DNA from: Neobacillus rhizophilus
GTDB taxonomy: Bacteria; Bacillota; Bacilli; Bacillales; Cytobacillaceae
Length of the DNA: 64,000 nucleotides
Assembly: GCF_018343535.1 (NCBI RefSeq)
Contig: NZ_JAGYPF010000005.1
Location: 186,001 to 250,000 of the forward strand
Reading direction: 5' to 3'
Every line of letters begins with the position of its first letter. The first letter of the stretch is position 1. A model generated the notes under the pieces. It saw only the letters and a program-made list of their open reading frames with translations, did no database searches and was not told the DNA's origin. Positions 51,457 to 60,207 of this stretch are shown here, one piece after another. The position numbers were made by a program, and so were the translations under genes.

Positions 51457-52479
51457 ATGTTTGGAATTGGAACAAAGGATCTTGGGATAGATTTAGGAAC
51501 TGCCAACACCCTTGTCTATGTAAAGGGGAAAGGGATTGTCACAAGGGAGCCATCTGTGGTGGCCATGCAAACAGATACAAAACACATAGTTGCGGTTGGA
51601 AATGACGCAAAAAACATGATAGGCCGGACTCCGGGAAATGTGGTGGCCGTTCGCCCAATGAAGGATGGCGTCATCGCTGATTTTGAAATAACAGCTATTA
51701 TGATGAAGCATTTATTCCGCGAAGCCCAAAAGAATAAAGGCTTTTTCGCCGGTAAGCCGTATGTGATGGTCTGTGTACCATCAGGGATTACCGCAGTTGA
51801 AGAGAGAGCGGTTATCGATGCAACAAGACAAGCGGGAGCAAAGGATGCTTACACAATTGAAGAGCCGTTTGCTGCCGCTATTGGTGCCAACCTTCCAGTC
51901 TGGGAACCGACGGGAAGCATGGTTGTAGACATCGGCGGAGGTACAACGGAAGTAGCGATTATTTCTTTAGGGGGAATTGTTACTTGCCAGTCAATCCGTG
52001 TTGCCGGTGATGAGATGGATGAGGCGATTATTTCCTATATTAGAAAAACATATAATTTGATGATCGGTGACCGAACTGCGGAAACAATCAAAATGGAAAT
52101 CGGTTCTGCAGGCACGCCTGAAGGTATCGATAACATGGAGATTCGCGGCCGTGACCTTCTGACTGGTTTGCCAAAAACAATTGAAATTTCCGCTAAGGAA
52201 ATTGCCTCCGCTTTAAGTGATACTGTTTATGCCATTGTTGAAGCAGTGAAGAATACGCTTGAAAAAACACCACCGGAATTGGCTGCCGATATTATGGACC
52301 GCGGCATCGTCCTCACGGGCGGCGGGGCGCTGCTGCGCAATATTGACCGTGTTATTAGCGAGGAAACAAAAATGCCTGTCCTGATTGCAGAAAACCCGCT
52401 CGATTGCGTGGCAATCGGCACAGGAAAAGCTTTAGATCATATCCATTTATTTAAAAATAAAGCTAAAGATTCTAGATAA
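51457..52479 (+). CDS. mreB: Rod-shape-determining actin MreB
   Basis: MreB forms membrane-bound filaments that guide lateral wall synthesis. It has 340 residues. Actin-fold motifs are visible: phosphate-1 LGIDLGTANTLVYVKG, connect-1 EEPFAAAIGANL, phosphate-2 MVVDIGGGTTEVAII and adenosine loop IVLTGGGALL. The N-terminal MFGIGTKD starts with a short hydrophobic stretch that contacts the membrane. AAAGGGAG precedes the ATG. It is followed by mreC and mreD. Confidence 0.97.
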   Translation: MFGIGTKDLGIDLGTANTLVYVKGKGIVTREPSVVAMQTDTKHIVAVGNDAKNMIGRTPGNVVAVRPMKDGVIADFEITAIMMKHLFREAQKNKGFFAGKPYVMVCVPSGITAVEERAVIDATRQAGAKDAYTIEEPFAAAIGANLPVWEPTGSMVVDIGGGTTEVAIISLGGIVTCQSIRVAGDEMDEAIISYIRKTYNLMIGDRTAETIKMEIGSAGTPEGIDNMEIRGRDLLTGLPKTIEISAKEIASALSDTVYAIVEAVKNTLEKTPPELAADIMDRGIVLTGGGALLRNIDRVISEETKMPVLIAENPLDCVAIGTGKALDHIHLFKNKAKDSR

Positions 52480-52486
52480 AGAGAAA

Positions 52487-52546
52487 AGCGGAAGCGCCTT
52501 GTTCAGGGGCTTATGACCCCGAGCCCCTAGGCGCTGGAGCTGGACA
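52487..52546 (+). repeat. Bipartite hairpin repeat between mreB and mreC
   Basis: AGCGCCT (52493-52499) pairs with AGGCGCT (52529-52535). Directly inside, AGGGGCT (52505-52511) pairs with AGCCCCT (52522-52528). The flanks read AGCGGA on the left and GGAGCTGGA on the right. I recognise this GCGGAAGCGCC...GGCGCTGGAGCTGG layout as a common dispersed intergenic hairpin in Bacillaceae genomes, from memory only. With no T tract it is not a normal terminator; it might stabilise the mreB mRNA end. Confidence 0.65.
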
Positions 52547-52571
52547 ATGAAAAAAATAGAGGTGTAATATC

Positions 52572-53453
52572 ATGCCACAGTTCTTTTTGAATAAGCGTTT
52601 GATCATTTTGCTCGTCAGCATCATTGTTCTCGTGGCATTGATTGGGTTTTCTTTAAGGGAGAGAAGTAAACTTACCTGGCCGGAACAGTTCGTCAAAGAC
52701 ACCACCGGTTGGGTTCAATCCCTGGTTTCAAGGCCTGCCCAGTATGTTGCGGGCTTTTTTGAAAATCTTCAGGATTTGCAAGATACATATGATGAGAATA
52801 AGGGATTAAAATCACGCGTTGAAAAAATTGCCAGCCTTGAAGCAGAAGTTCAAGAACTGAAAAAAGACAACAAAGAATTACGTGACGTTCTCGATGAAAA
52901 AAAGACCCTGAGAGATTTGGAACCAATGCCGGCAACAGTTATTGGCAGAAATCCTGATCGTTGGCATGAAATGATTATTATCAATAAAGGCAAGTTAGAT
53001 GGAATTAAAAAAAATATGGCTGTTGTAACAGCAACAGGATTGATTGGAAAGGTGAAAAACGTCACCCAATTTAGCTCAACAGTGCAGCTATTGAGTGCGA
53101 TGGACCCGAAAAACAGGATTTCTGCTGTGATTCAGGGGGAAACCGAGGTTTACGGATTCGTTCAGGGCTTTGATGATAAACAAAAAATGCTTCTCGTTAA
53201 AGCAATTCCATCAGGAGCAAAGGTGGAAAAAGGGCAGACGGTCATCACCTCAGGAATGGGCGGTGTTTTTCCTAAGGGGTTGATGATTGGAAAGGTAGAA
53301 GAGGTGAAACCGGACCAATATGGCTTAAATCAAACCGCACTAGTGAAGCCGGGAGCGGACTTTTACGATATTGAAAATGTCATGGTCATTAAAAGGTTAA
53401 TGACAAGCCCCGAGGAAAGTGTGATGAAATCTGGGAAGGAGGAAGACTTGTGA
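52572..53453 (+). CDS. mreC: Rod-shape-determining protein MreC
   Basis: MreC is a bitopic protein linking MreB to the extracellular wall-synthesis machine. It has 293 residues, with one membrane helix (about 8-25, IILLVSIIVLVALIGF) and a coiled coil at about 68-112 (SRVEKIASLEAEVQELKKDN). A double beta-barrel domain follows (TVIGRNPDRWHEMIIINKG; MAVVTATGLIGKVKNV; GMGGVFPKGLMIGKV). It overlaps mreD (GTGA). Confidence 0.95.
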   Translation: MPQFFLNKRLIILLVSIIVLVALIGFSLRERSKLTWPEQFVKDTTGWVQSLVSRPAQYVAGFFENLQDLQDTYDENKGLKSRVEKIASLEAEVQELKKDNKELRDVLDEKKTLRDLEPMPATVIGRNPDRWHEMIIINKGKLDGIKKNMAVVTATGLIGKVKNVTQFSSTVQLLSAMDPKNRISAVIQGETEVYGFVQGFDDKQKMLLVKAIPSGAKVEKGQTVITSGMGGVFPKGLMIGKVEEVKPDQYGLNQTALVKPGADFYDIENVMVIKRLMTSPEESVMKSGKEEDL

Positions 53454-53968
53454 GGAAATTCTTTCTCCCTCTTTTGTTTTTGCTCCTTTTTATTTTTGAA
53501 AGTCTGTTTGTTCAATTTTTGCCCGCTGAGTCCTTTGGAAACCGTATACTAGTTCCGCGGTTCCTGTTTGCCACTCTGCTTTTTTTGACAATATATGTTG
53601 GGAAAAATCAAGGGATTATCTATGCGGCCATCTTTGGACTTTTATTTGATATCGTATATGTCGAAATTATTGGCATCTATTTTTTCTTGTTTCCATTTAT
53701 CTGCTACCTAGCAGCAAAGGTTATGCAGGTGATTCAGTCCAATATCGTTGTCGCTTTCTTCGTTTCCCTTTTGGGAGTTGCGCTGTTAGAAGCGGGCGTG
53801 TATGAAATTAATTATTTAATTCATGTGACAAATCTTGATTTTATGAGCTTTGTCAATTTGCGTTTCTATCCCACTCTTATATTAAATGGAACTTTTCTCC
53901 TGATAGCAGCCTATCCTTTAAAACGCGGCTTTGAAAAACATGCCGAAGCACTGCGGGAGGATTTATGA
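53450..53968 (+). CDS. mreD: Rod-shape-determining protein MreD
   Basis: This is a 172-residue integral membrane protein with about five hydrophobic segments, partner of MreC. It starts at a GTG at 53450, overlapping the mreC stop, with GGAAGGAGG upstream. RFLFATLLFLTIYVGKNQGIIYAAIFGLLFDIVY is cut here into RFLFATLLFLTIYVG and GLLFDIVYVEIIGIY, the conserved family region. It ends the mreBCD operon; minC follows after a gap of 198 bases. Confidence 0.93.
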   Translation: MRKFFLPLLFLLLFIFESLFVQFLPAESFGNRILVPRFLFATLLFLTIYVGKNQGIIYAAIFGLLFDIVYVEIIGIYFFLFPFICYLAAKVMQVIQSNIVVAFFVSLLGVALLEAGVYEINYLIHVTNLDFMSFVNLRFYPTLILNGTFLLIAAYPLKRGFEKHAEALREDL

Positions 53969-54166
53969 ATCGGGGAATGGGGCAGGTATGGCCGCTTCCT
54001 CATTCACAGTTTTATCCTGAATAACAAAGTTTGGGGAATGTTTTTTTTAAAAAGGAGAATGGACAGTTCGTGTCGAATTCTTTAAAGATGGATGTTTATG
54101 ATTTGGATTTGGAAAATAATGGCTTAAATCCGAAATTGTTTTTGTATTTTGAGGTGAAAATTCTCC

Positions 54167-54847
54167 ATGAAAAATCGGCAAAATGTTACAATAAAAGGAA
54201 CAAAGGACGGACTTGTCCTTCATCTGGATGATACCTGTTCCTATGAGGAATTAAAGCAAGAACTGGACCAAAAGCTCTCCGCCAACTCTAGAACGGAGGA
54301 GGAGCGCCACTTAATTTCTGTGAAAGTGGATATTGGCAATCGCTATTTAACGGACGGACAAAAGGAAGAACTAAAAGAATTAATCCGCCAAAAGAAAAAC
54401 TTAATGGTGGATGATATTGAATCAAATGTGATTACGAAGGAAGAAGCCAATCGTCTAAAGGAAGAAAACGAGGTCGTAACGGTTTCAAGAATCGTCCGTT
54501 CCGGGCAGGTATTAAGAGTACCAGGGGATTTACTGTTAATTGGCGATGTGAATCCAGGTGGAACCGTGATTGCGGGCGGGAATATTTTTATAATGGGTGT
54601 CCTCAAAGGAGTTGCTCATGCAGGGTGTTTTGGCAATGAACAGGCAGTCATTGCCGCTTCGAGCATGAAGCCATCGCAGCTAAGAATCGGCGAATATATA
54701 AATAGATCCCCAGATTCGAATCCTGCTAATGAGCACAGAGAAATGGAATGTGCTTACATAAATGAGAACCATTATATTATTATCGATAGATTACAAGCTT
54801 TAAATCATTTAAGGCCTAATTTAACGAGATTAGAAGGGGGACATTAA
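54167..54847 (+). CDS. minC: Septum site-determining protein MinC
   Basis: MinC inhibits FtsZ assembly away from mid-cell. Its 226 residues equal the B. subtilis length. The N-terminal domain (about 1-100) begins NVTIKGTKDGLVLHLDD. The C-terminal beta-helix (about 105-215) carries RSGQVLRVPGDLLLIGDVNPGG and GNIFIMGVLKGVAHAG, the MinD-binding part. GAGGTG precedes the ATG at 54167. It is followed after one base by minD. The 198 bases before it hold a weak hairpin and no supported gene. Confidence 0.96.
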   Translation: MKNRQNVTIKGTKDGLVLHLDDTCSYEELKQELDQKLSANSRTEEERHLISVKVDIGNRYLTDGQKEELKELIRQKKNLMVDDIESNVITKEEANRLKEENEVVTVSRIVRSGQVLRVPGDLLLIGDVNPGGTVIAGGNIFIMGVLKGVAHAGCFGNEQAVIAASSMKPSQLRIGEYINRSPDSNPANEHREMECAYINENHYIIIDRLQALNHLRPNLTRLEGGH

Positions 54848-54848
54848 A

Positions 54849-55652
54849 GTGGGAGAAGCAATCGTAATTACATCTGGTAAGGGCGGCGTCGGCAAAACAA
54901 CAACCTCTGCTAATATCGGCACTTCGCTGGCTCTTCAGGGAAAGAAAGTATGCTTAATAGATACGGACATCGGCCTTCGAAACTTAGATGTCGTAATGGG
55001 GTTAGAAAATAGAATTATTTATGATTTAGTCGATGTGGTTGAAAAAAGATGCAAAACCCATCAGGCACTCGTTAAGGATAAGCGATTTGACGGCCTTTTG
55101 TATTTGCTTCCGGCAGCGCAGACTGTCGATAAGTCAGCTGTTACACCCGAGCAGATGCAAGAGTTAATTACTGAGTTAAAGCAGGACTATGACTACATAA
55201 TCATCGATTGCCCGGCCGGAATCGAGCAGGGCTATAAGAATGCCGTGGCTGGTGCGGATAAAGCCATTGTGGTTACCACGCCGGAGGTTTCTGCTGTCCG
55301 CGATGCCGACAGGATCATCGGACTTTTAGAAAAAGAAAAAGATATGGAGCCGCCAAGGTTAATCGTCAACCGAATTCGCAATCATATGATGAAGACCGGT
55401 GATATGCTTGATATCGATGAAATTACCCAACATTTATCAATCGAACTGATTGGCATTGTTGCTGACGATGAAGAGGTCATCAAAGCCTCCAATCATGGTG
55501 AGCCGATTGCACTAAACCCAAACAGCAAGGCATCGATCGCCTACCGAAACATCGCAAGAAGAATTCTCGGAGAGTCCATCCCGCTTCAATCACTCGAAGA
55601 TCAAAATAAAGGTGTATTTTCAAAACTGAAGAAATTCTTTGGAGTTCGATAA
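54849..55652 (+). CDS. minD: Septum site-determining ATPase MinD
   Basis: MinD is a ParA-family ATPase that recruits MinC to the membrane. It has 267 residues with a GTG start. The deviant Walker A is GKGGVGKTTTSAN (near 10-22); switch regions are DTDIGLRNLDVVMG and IIDCPAGIEQG. The C-terminal amphipathic helix (NKGVFSKLKKFFGVR) targets the membrane. The N-terminus is almost the same as B. subtilis MinD. It forms an operon with minC. Confidence 0.97.
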   Translation: MGEAIVITSGKGGVGKTTTSANIGTSLALQGKKVCLIDTDIGLRNLDVVMGLENRIIYDLVDVVEKRCKTHQALVKDKRFDGLLYLLPAAQTVDKSAVTPEQMQELITELKQDYDYIIIDCPAGIEQGYKNAVAGADKAIVVTTPEVSAVRDADRIIGLLEKEKDMEPPRLIVNRIRNHMMKTGDMLDIDEITQHLSIELIGIVADDEEVIKASNHGEPIALNPNSKASIAYRNIARRILGESIPLQSLEDQNKGVFSKLKKFFGVR

Positions 55653-55656
55653 AATC

Positions 55657-55693
55657 AAAGCCTGTTCACAAGATCTGCGGACGGGCTTTTTTA
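55657..55693 (+). terminator. Terminator after minD
   Basis: AAAGCCtGTtC pairs with GgACgGGCTTT, with two mismatches, followed by TTTTTA. Confidence 0.75.
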
Positions 55694-55700
55694 TATGCTT

Positions 55701-55730
55701 GTCATACTCTATTAAAACTCTACATAAACT
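55701..55730 (+). promoter_or_regulatory. Candidate sigma-E promoter of spoIVFA-spoIVFB
   Basis: GTCATACT (55701-55708) and CATAAACT (55723-55730), 14 bases apart, match the sigma-E consensus well (one mismatch in CATACAnT). The spoIVF operon is sigma-E-dependent in B. subtilis. Confidence 0.65.
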
Positions 55731-55761
55731 TGTACAAACTGTGTGAAAAGGGTTGATGAGT

Positions 55762-56547
55762 ATGGCGCGGTCTACTCCGGATGAAATACGGCGGCGAATC
55801 GCAAAGAGAAAAAAAGAGATGGGCAGCAGCAAGGCAAGTGCGCCAGAACGGAATTTGTTATGGCCAGGTGATGAAGAAAAATACGAATATAATTATATTC
55901 CCCCGTCTACAGGTGGCGATGATGATGATGGACACCCTTTATTTAAAAAGGAAGTCTTCTTTTTCAAAATTTTAGCATCCATTCTCTTGTTCCTAGTGGT
56001 GGCAATTATGTTCCGCAATCAATCGGCCACATTTCAGCCGGCGAGGGACGTCGTCCTAAAAACGATGGATCAAGATTTCAAGTTTGCTGTTGTTTCTAAG
56101 TGGTATGAAGATAAGTTCGGCAAGCCGCTTGCTTTGTTGCCTTTTTCTGAAAAAGACAAATCGGATGCGAAAGAGCAGGTCCAAAAAGGGGCTGTGCCTG
56201 TTACAGGAAAAATTCTTGAGAACTTTGAAAAGAACGGCCAGGGAATTATGATTGAGACTGGCAAAGGAGCGGCGGTCCAAGCAATCAGTGACGGGTTTGT
56301 CATGGATGCTGGAGAAAAAGAAGGCATCGGGAAAACCGTCGTGATCCAGCATTCCGATGGAACAGAAACATGGTATGGGAATTTAAAAGATATCAAGGTC
56401 AAACTCTATGAATATATCGATAAAAGAGCAGTGGTGGGGACAGTTTCTGATTCAGGGGGAGAGGACAAAACAAAAGGCCAGTATTATTTTGCTGTTAAAA
56501 AAGGCGAAGAGTTCATCGACCCAATTCAGGTGATTCGTCTTGAATAA
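55762..56547 (+). CDS. spoIVFA: SpoIVFA, holder and regulator of the SpoIVFB protease
   Basis: SpoIVFA tethers BofA and SpoIVFB in the outer forespore membrane and helps hold pro-sigma-K processing in check. I choose the ATG at 55762 for its spacing from AAAAGGG, giving 261 residues; TTG 55753 and ATG 55756 are alternatives. The cytoplasmic part is basic (DEIRRRIAKRKKEM). One membrane helix lies near 70-90 (FKILASILLFLVVAIMF). An M23/LytM-like extracellular domain follows (QGIMIETGKGAAVQAISDGFV; YYFAVKKGEEFIDPIQVI). It lacks the usual metal ligands. It overlaps spoIVFB. Confidence 0.93.
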   Translation: MARSTPDEIRRRIAKRKKEMGSSKASAPERNLLWPGDEEKYEYNYIPPSTGGDDDDGHPLFKKEVFFFKILASILLFLVVAIMFRNQSATFQPARDVVLKTMDQDFKFAVVSKWYEDKFGKPLALLPFSEKDKSDAKEQVQKGAVPVTGKILENFEKNGQGIMIETGKGAAVQAISDGFVMDAGEKEGIGKTVVIQHSDGTETWYGNLKDIKVKLYEYIDKRAVVGTVSDSGGEDKTKGQYYFAVKKGEEFIDPIQVIRLE

Positions 56548-57409
56548 ATCGATCGAGTTACTCCGGCATGTTCACATCCACCCGCTGTTATGGTTAGTCA
56601 TTGCACTATCAATCGCCACGGCCCATTTTATGGAAGTGAGTTTACTCCTGGGTATCATTTTCGTACATGAAATGGGGCATGCGGCGGCGGCTTCTTTTTT
56701 TTCCTGGAGAATCAAAAGAATCACCCTCCTGCCATTTGGCGGGGTCGCGGAGATGGATGAGCACGGGAATCGTCCATTAAAGGAAGAGGCGATTGTCGTC
56801 TTGGCAGGTCCGCTCCAGCATGTCTGGATGGTGGCAGCGGCATTTGCCCTCCTTCATTTCAACCTGTTTCCCGAGGATTTATTTCCATTATTTATCGAAT
56901 ATAATCTGATGATTTTAATTTTTAACCTTTTTCCAGTTTGGCCGCTCGATGGTGGGAAACTGGTATTTTTACTGCTATCATTGAAAAATTCTTTTGCAAG
57001 TGCCCATCGCACCACGCTGATGATTTCCTTCGTCAGTTTATGCATGTTTTCATTTGTAATATTAGCCACAGCACCAGCCCACATCAATGTTTGGGTAGTA
57101 ATCGGCTTCTTATTCTTCTCGCTTTATTACGAATGGAAGCAGCGGCGCTTTATTTTCATGCGCTTTTTACTTGAACGTTATTACGGGAAAAAATCATCAA
57201 GTCCAGACTCCTTGAAACCCATCCAGGCAGACGAGCAGGATCTTTTGATTAACGTTTTGGAAAAATTCCAGCGCGGCTGCAAGCACCCTATAATTGTCGA
57301 GGTCGACGGCAGGGAAAAAGGCACTCTCGATGAAAATGAACTGCTGCATGCCTATTTCACAGAAAAACGTTTAAACGACAAAATTAGTGACCTTCTCTTT
57401 TTGTATTAG
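56540..57409 (+). CDS. spoIVFB: SpoIVFB, intramembrane metalloprotease for pro-sigma-K
   Basis: This site-2-type protease releases active sigma-K in the mother cell. It has 289 residues and starts at a TTG at 56540, with AGGTGA upstream. The zinc motif is HEMGH (His43, Glu44, His47). The third ligand Asp is in FPVWPLDGGKLVF (near 137). Six membrane segments are likely. A C-terminal CBS-like domain (about 205-285, IIVEVDGREKGTLDENELL) senses ATP in homologues. It overlaps spoIVFA by eight bases. Confidence 0.94.
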   Translation: MNKSIELLRHVHIHPLLWLVIALSIATAHFMEVSLLLGIIFVHEMGHAAAASFFSWRIKRITLLPFGGVAEMDEHGNRPLKEEAIVVLAGPLQHVWMVAAAFALLHFNLFPEDLFPLFIEYNLMILIFNLFPVWPLDGGKLVFLLLSLKNSFASAHRTTLMISFVSLCMFSFVILATAPAHINVWVVIGFLFFSLYYEWKQRRFIFMRFLLERYYGKKSSSPDSLKPIQADEQDLLINVLEKFQRGCKHPIIVEVDGREKGTLDENELLHAYFTEKRLNDKISDLLFLY

Positions 57410-57434
57410 TAATGTATAATAGATAGAAAGCAGG

Positions 57435-57466
57435 GAGCGCTCGTGTGGGTACGAGCGCTTTTTCCT
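57435..57466 (+). terminator. Terminator after spoIVFB
   Basis: AGCGCTCGT (57436-57444) pairs exactly with ACGAGCGCT (57451-57459), followed by a T-rich tract. Confidence 0.85.
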
Positions 57467-57530
57467 GTAACTTTGGGTAAAATAATGGTTAACCCAATAA
57501 GCTATTTTTAAAAAGGTGAGGAAACAAGGT

Positions 57531-58976
57531 TTGGAAACATTAATTATAAATTACATAGGGCGGGAAAAGCGCTTCGCTTATCTCCGTGGAAATCGTCTAG
57601 AAAAGATTATTTTTGACCGGCCAGAACATCGATCGCTGGTTGGTAATATCTATTATGGGACCGTGACAAAGGTTCTGCCCGGGATGAATGCTGTTTTTAT
57701 CGATATCGGGGAAGAGAAGAATGCTTATTTACATCGTGATCAGCTTCCCACATATTTGTTAGCATCAGAAAAACAAGGAAATGTATCGTCCTATGTTCAT
57801 CAAGGGGAAAAGCTGCTTGTTCAGGTTGACAAGGATGCGACAGGCAATAAGGGTCCAAAAGTAACAGGCATTATTGAAATACAAGGCACAAGCCTGATTT
57901 ACATGCCAAAAGGGCGCTATGTAGCGGTATCGAAAAAAATTGCCGATGAAAAGCAAAAAGCAAAGCTCCGCCGGACTGGCAACCATATGAAAACCGAAGA
58001 AGAAGGCCTGATTTTTCGGACATCAAGCATTACCGCAACCGAAGATGAGCTCCGCGAAGAATTAAGCAGCCTGCGTATACAATATCAAGAATTTACCAAA
58101 AAAGCTGCGACCTTAAAAAAGCCGGGACTAATTTTTCAAAAAGATACCTTTCTCGAAATGATTCAAAATCAAGCCGAAAAAATGTCGGCGGGTGAAATCA
58201 TCGTAGATGATCTGGAATTCAAAAAACTACTCGAAGAAAAGTATCCCTGCACCTATTATAATGGAAAAGAAAATATCTTTTCCGCTCACCAAATTGAGCA
58301 TGAAATCGATAAAGCTCTAAAGCGGGTTGTCTGGCTTGACCATGGTGCCTATCTCATCTTTGATGAAACAGAGGCCCTCACCATTATTGATGTAAATACC
58401 GGGAAATTTTCCGGAAAAGCGGACTATCAGGATACCGTGCTTAAAACCAATCAGCTGGCAGCGAAAGAAATCGTCAGACAACTGCGCCTTCGTGATATTG
58501 GCGGTATTGTGCTTATTGATTTTATTGACATGAATCGTGATTCGGACAAGCAATCGATTCTAAATCTTTTTGAAAAAGAACTGTCAAAGGATGAGAAGAG
58601 AACGAAAGTGATTGGCTTTACGCTGCTAGGGATTCTGCAGCTGACTAGAAAAAAAACGAAGGTTACCTTGTCGGAAGCGTTGCAGGATAAGTGTCCGGTA
58701 TGTGAGGGGACTGGAAAAATCTTAAGTGCAGAGACGATAGCGTTCCGACTAGAAAGGGAGCTATTGGAGCATCGCTATTCTGAATTTGAAGCAGTCCTGG
58801 TAGAAACGACAAAAGAGGTTAAAGAGCATCTCCTTCCCCATTTAGAAATCTTGGAAGAAATGCTTCATTTTAAGGTGTTTTTTACAACCACCACAGTCCC
58901 AGCACATTATTATTTATTGAAGCAATTCGGGCCAGTGGATGAGATATCCCAAAAAGCTGTTGACACTTTCGTCTAA
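57531..58976 (+). CDS. rng: Ribonuclease E/G family protein
   Basis: This endoribonuclease is of the RNase E/G family and is absent from B. subtilis 168 in the classical form. I start at the TTG at 57531, with AAAGGTGAGG upstream, giving 481 residues; a GTG at 57516 would lie in that site. An S1 domain lies at about 35-120 (LVGNIYYGTVTKVLPGMNAVFIDIG). The catalytic part follows, with metal-binding aspartates in LTIIDVNTGKFSG and GIVLIDFIDMNRD. The zinc-link CPVCEGTGK is near 394-402. In related Bacillaceae an rng gene lies just before rplU, as here. The rplU promoter lies in its 3' end. Confidence 0.9.
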   Translation: METLIINYIGREKRFAYLRGNRLEKIIFDRPEHRSLVGNIYYGTVTKVLPGMNAVFIDIGEEKNAYLHRDQLPTYLLASEKQGNVSSYVHQGEKLLVQVDKDATGNKGPKVTGIIEIQGTSLIYMPKGRYVAVSKKIADEKQKAKLRRTGNHMKTEEEGLIFRTSSITATEDELREELSSLRIQYQEFTKKAATLKKPGLIFQKDTFLEMIQNQAEKMSAGEIIVDDLEFKKLLEEKYPCTYYNGKENIFSAHQIEHEIDKALKRVVWLDHGAYLIFDETEALTIIDVNTGKFSGKADYQDTVLKTNQLAAKEIVRQLRLRDIGGIVLIDFIDMNRDSDKQSILNLFEKELSKDEKRTKVIGFTLLGILQLTRKKTKVTLSEALQDKCPVCEGTGKILSAETIAFRLERELLEHRYSEFEAVLVETTKEVKEHLLPHLEILEEMLHFKVFFTTTTVPAHYYLLKQFGPVDEISQKAVDTFV

Positions 58977-58988
58977 ATTATGTATGAT
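58960..58988 (+). promoter_or_regulatory. Sigma-A promoter of rplU-prp-rpmA
   Basis: TTGACA (58960-58965) and TATGAT (58983-58988) with exactly 17 bases between. The -35 is inside the last codons of rng. A transcript would start near 58995, at the L21 leader. Confidence 0.8.
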
Positions 58989-58994
58989 TTTAAT

Positions 58995-59090
58995 GTTATG
59001 TTTGTAGCGCACCCGTGCTACAACCGCACATGACAGGTAGTAAGTCTTACGCCTTAGCATAAGCGCCTGTTTTTGGCGAGTCTGAGTTTA
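58995..59090 (+). promoter_or_regulatory. Ribosomal protein L21 leader RNA
   Basis: The sequence TTTGTAGCGCACCCGTGCTA forms a hairpin with GTAGC/GCTAC pairing, then a second fold with AGCGCCTG and related bases, ending just before AAGGAGGTG. It has the look of the conserved Firmicute L21 leader, which is thought to bind L21 for feedback control. Assignment rests on position and sequence resemblance. Confidence 0.8.
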
Positions 59091-59106
59091 TAAGGAGGTG
59101 CAGTTC

Positions 59107-59415
59107 ATGTACGCAATTATCGAAACTGGCGGAAAGCAAGTGAAAGTTGAAGAAGGTCAAGCTATCTACATTGAAAAACTAAATGCAGAAGCTGGCGAAA
59201 CAGTTACTTTTGACAAGGTTCTTTTCGTTGGCGGTGAAAATGTAAAAGTAGGAAGCCCTGTTGTTGCAGGCGCTACTGTTACAGCTAAAGTTGAAAAACA
59301 AGGCCGTCAAAAGAAAATCATTGTTTTCAAGTACAAGGCGAAGAAAAACAACCGTAAGAAGCAAGGTCATCGTCAACCTTATACTAAAGTAGTCATCGAA
59401 AAAATCAACGCGTAA
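59107..59415 (+). CDS. rplU: 50S ribosomal protein L21
   Basis: L21 binds 23S rRNA in the large subunit. The ATG at 59107 (MYAIIETGGKQ) follows AAGGAGGTG and gives 102 residues, the normal length; the ATG at 59098 lies within the ribosome site. The C-terminal signature FKYKAKKNNRKKQGHRQPYT is typical. It is the first gene of rplU-prp-rpmA. Confidence 0.97.
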   Translation: MYAIIETGGKQVKVEEGQAIYIEKLNAEAGETVTFDKVLFVGGENVKVGSPVVAGATVTAKVEKQGRQKKIIVFKYKAKKNNRKKQGHRQPYTKVVIEKINA

Positions 59416-59430
59416 GGTGTTGAGCAATAG

Positions 59431-59763
59431 ATGATTCGCATTACGATTAATCGTACTGAATACGGACTCGTTCACTCCTTTACGATGAGCGGACATGCTG
59501 ACTTTGCAAAACATGGCCAAGATATTGTTTGTGCTGGTGCATCGGCTGTTTCATTTGGAACAGTTAATGCCATCGAGGCTCTTACGGGAGTCAAAGCACA
59601 AGTTAAACAAGGGAATGGCGGCTTTCTCCAATGTACGTTTCCAGAGAATATTTCAAACGAAACACAAGAGAAAGTACAGTTATTGCTTGAGGCGATGATT
59701 GTCTCACTCCAAGGGATTGAACAGGAGTACGGAAAGCACATAAAATTAACCTTCAAACAGTAG
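59431..59763 (+). CDS. prp: Ribosomal-processing cysteine protease Prp
   Basis: Prp (YsxB) removes the N-terminal extension of L27 in Firmicutes. It has 110 residues. The catalytic pair is visible: His22 in MSGHADFAKHG and Cys34 in DIVCAGASAVSFG. It lies between rplU and rpmA, its usual place, and the L27 encoded next carries the matching cleavage motif. Confidence 0.94.
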   Translation: MIRITINRTEYGLVHSFTMSGHADFAKHGQDIVCAGASAVSFGTVNAIEALTGVKAQVKQGNGGFLQCTFPENISNETQEKVQLLLEAMIVSLQGIEQEYGKHIKLTFKQ

Positions 59764-59775
59764 GAGGTGGAACAA

Positions 59776-60066
59776 ATGTTAAGATTAGATCTTCAGTTTT
59801 TCGCTTCTAAAAAGGGAGTAGGTTCTACAAAGAACGGACGTGACTCAATCGCAAAGCGCCTTGGTGCTAAGCGTGCGGACGGTCAATTCGTAACTGGTGG
59901 TTCTATCCTATACCGTCAACGCGGTACTAAGATTTACCCAGGTGAAAACGTTGGCCGCGGCGGAGACGACACTCTATTTGCGAAAATCGACGGCGTTGTA
60001 AAATTTGAGCGCTTAGGTCGTGACCGCAAAAAAGTGAGCGTATATCCAGTAGCTCAAGAAGCTTAA
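59776..60066 (+). CDS. rpmA: 50S ribosomal protein L27
   Basis: L27 reaches the peptidyl-transferase centre. The ATG at 59776 follows TAGGAGGTGG and gives 96 residues. The N-terminus MLRLDLQFFASKKGVGS carries the Firmicute extension, cut after LQFFA by Prp so that the mature form starts at Ser or Ala near residue 10. The rest is nearly identical to B. subtilis L27. Confidence 0.97.
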   Translation: MLRLDLQFFASKKGVGSTKNGRDSIAKRLGAKRADGQFVTGGSILYRQRGTKIYPGENVGRGGDDTLFAKIDGVVKFERLGRDRKKVSVYPVAQEA

Positions 60067-60073
60067 AGTTACT

Positions 60074-60111
60074 AGAAAACTCTAACCATAACGGTTAGAG
60101 TTTTCTTTTTA
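60074..60111 (+). terminator. Terminator after rpmA
   Basis: AGAAAACTCTAACC pairs exactly with GGTTAGAGTTTTCT around five bases, followed by TTTT. Confidence 0.95.
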
Positions 60112-60207
60112 CCTTAACACCTCACCTGTTTATTCATCATCATTGCACTTTTGCCTCTCCAAATCGTATCATTCAACATAAAAATTGCTTACTCATGGTT
60201 GTTTTTT

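Noticed and set aside
54031..54231. 66-residue frame between mreD and minC
   Set aside because: It overlaps minC by about 65 bases, has no recognised similarity, and its best ribosome site does not suit its start.
56070..56402. 110-residue minus-strand frame in spoIVFA
   Set aside because: It is antisense to a well-supported sporulation gene and has no ribosome site or known domain.
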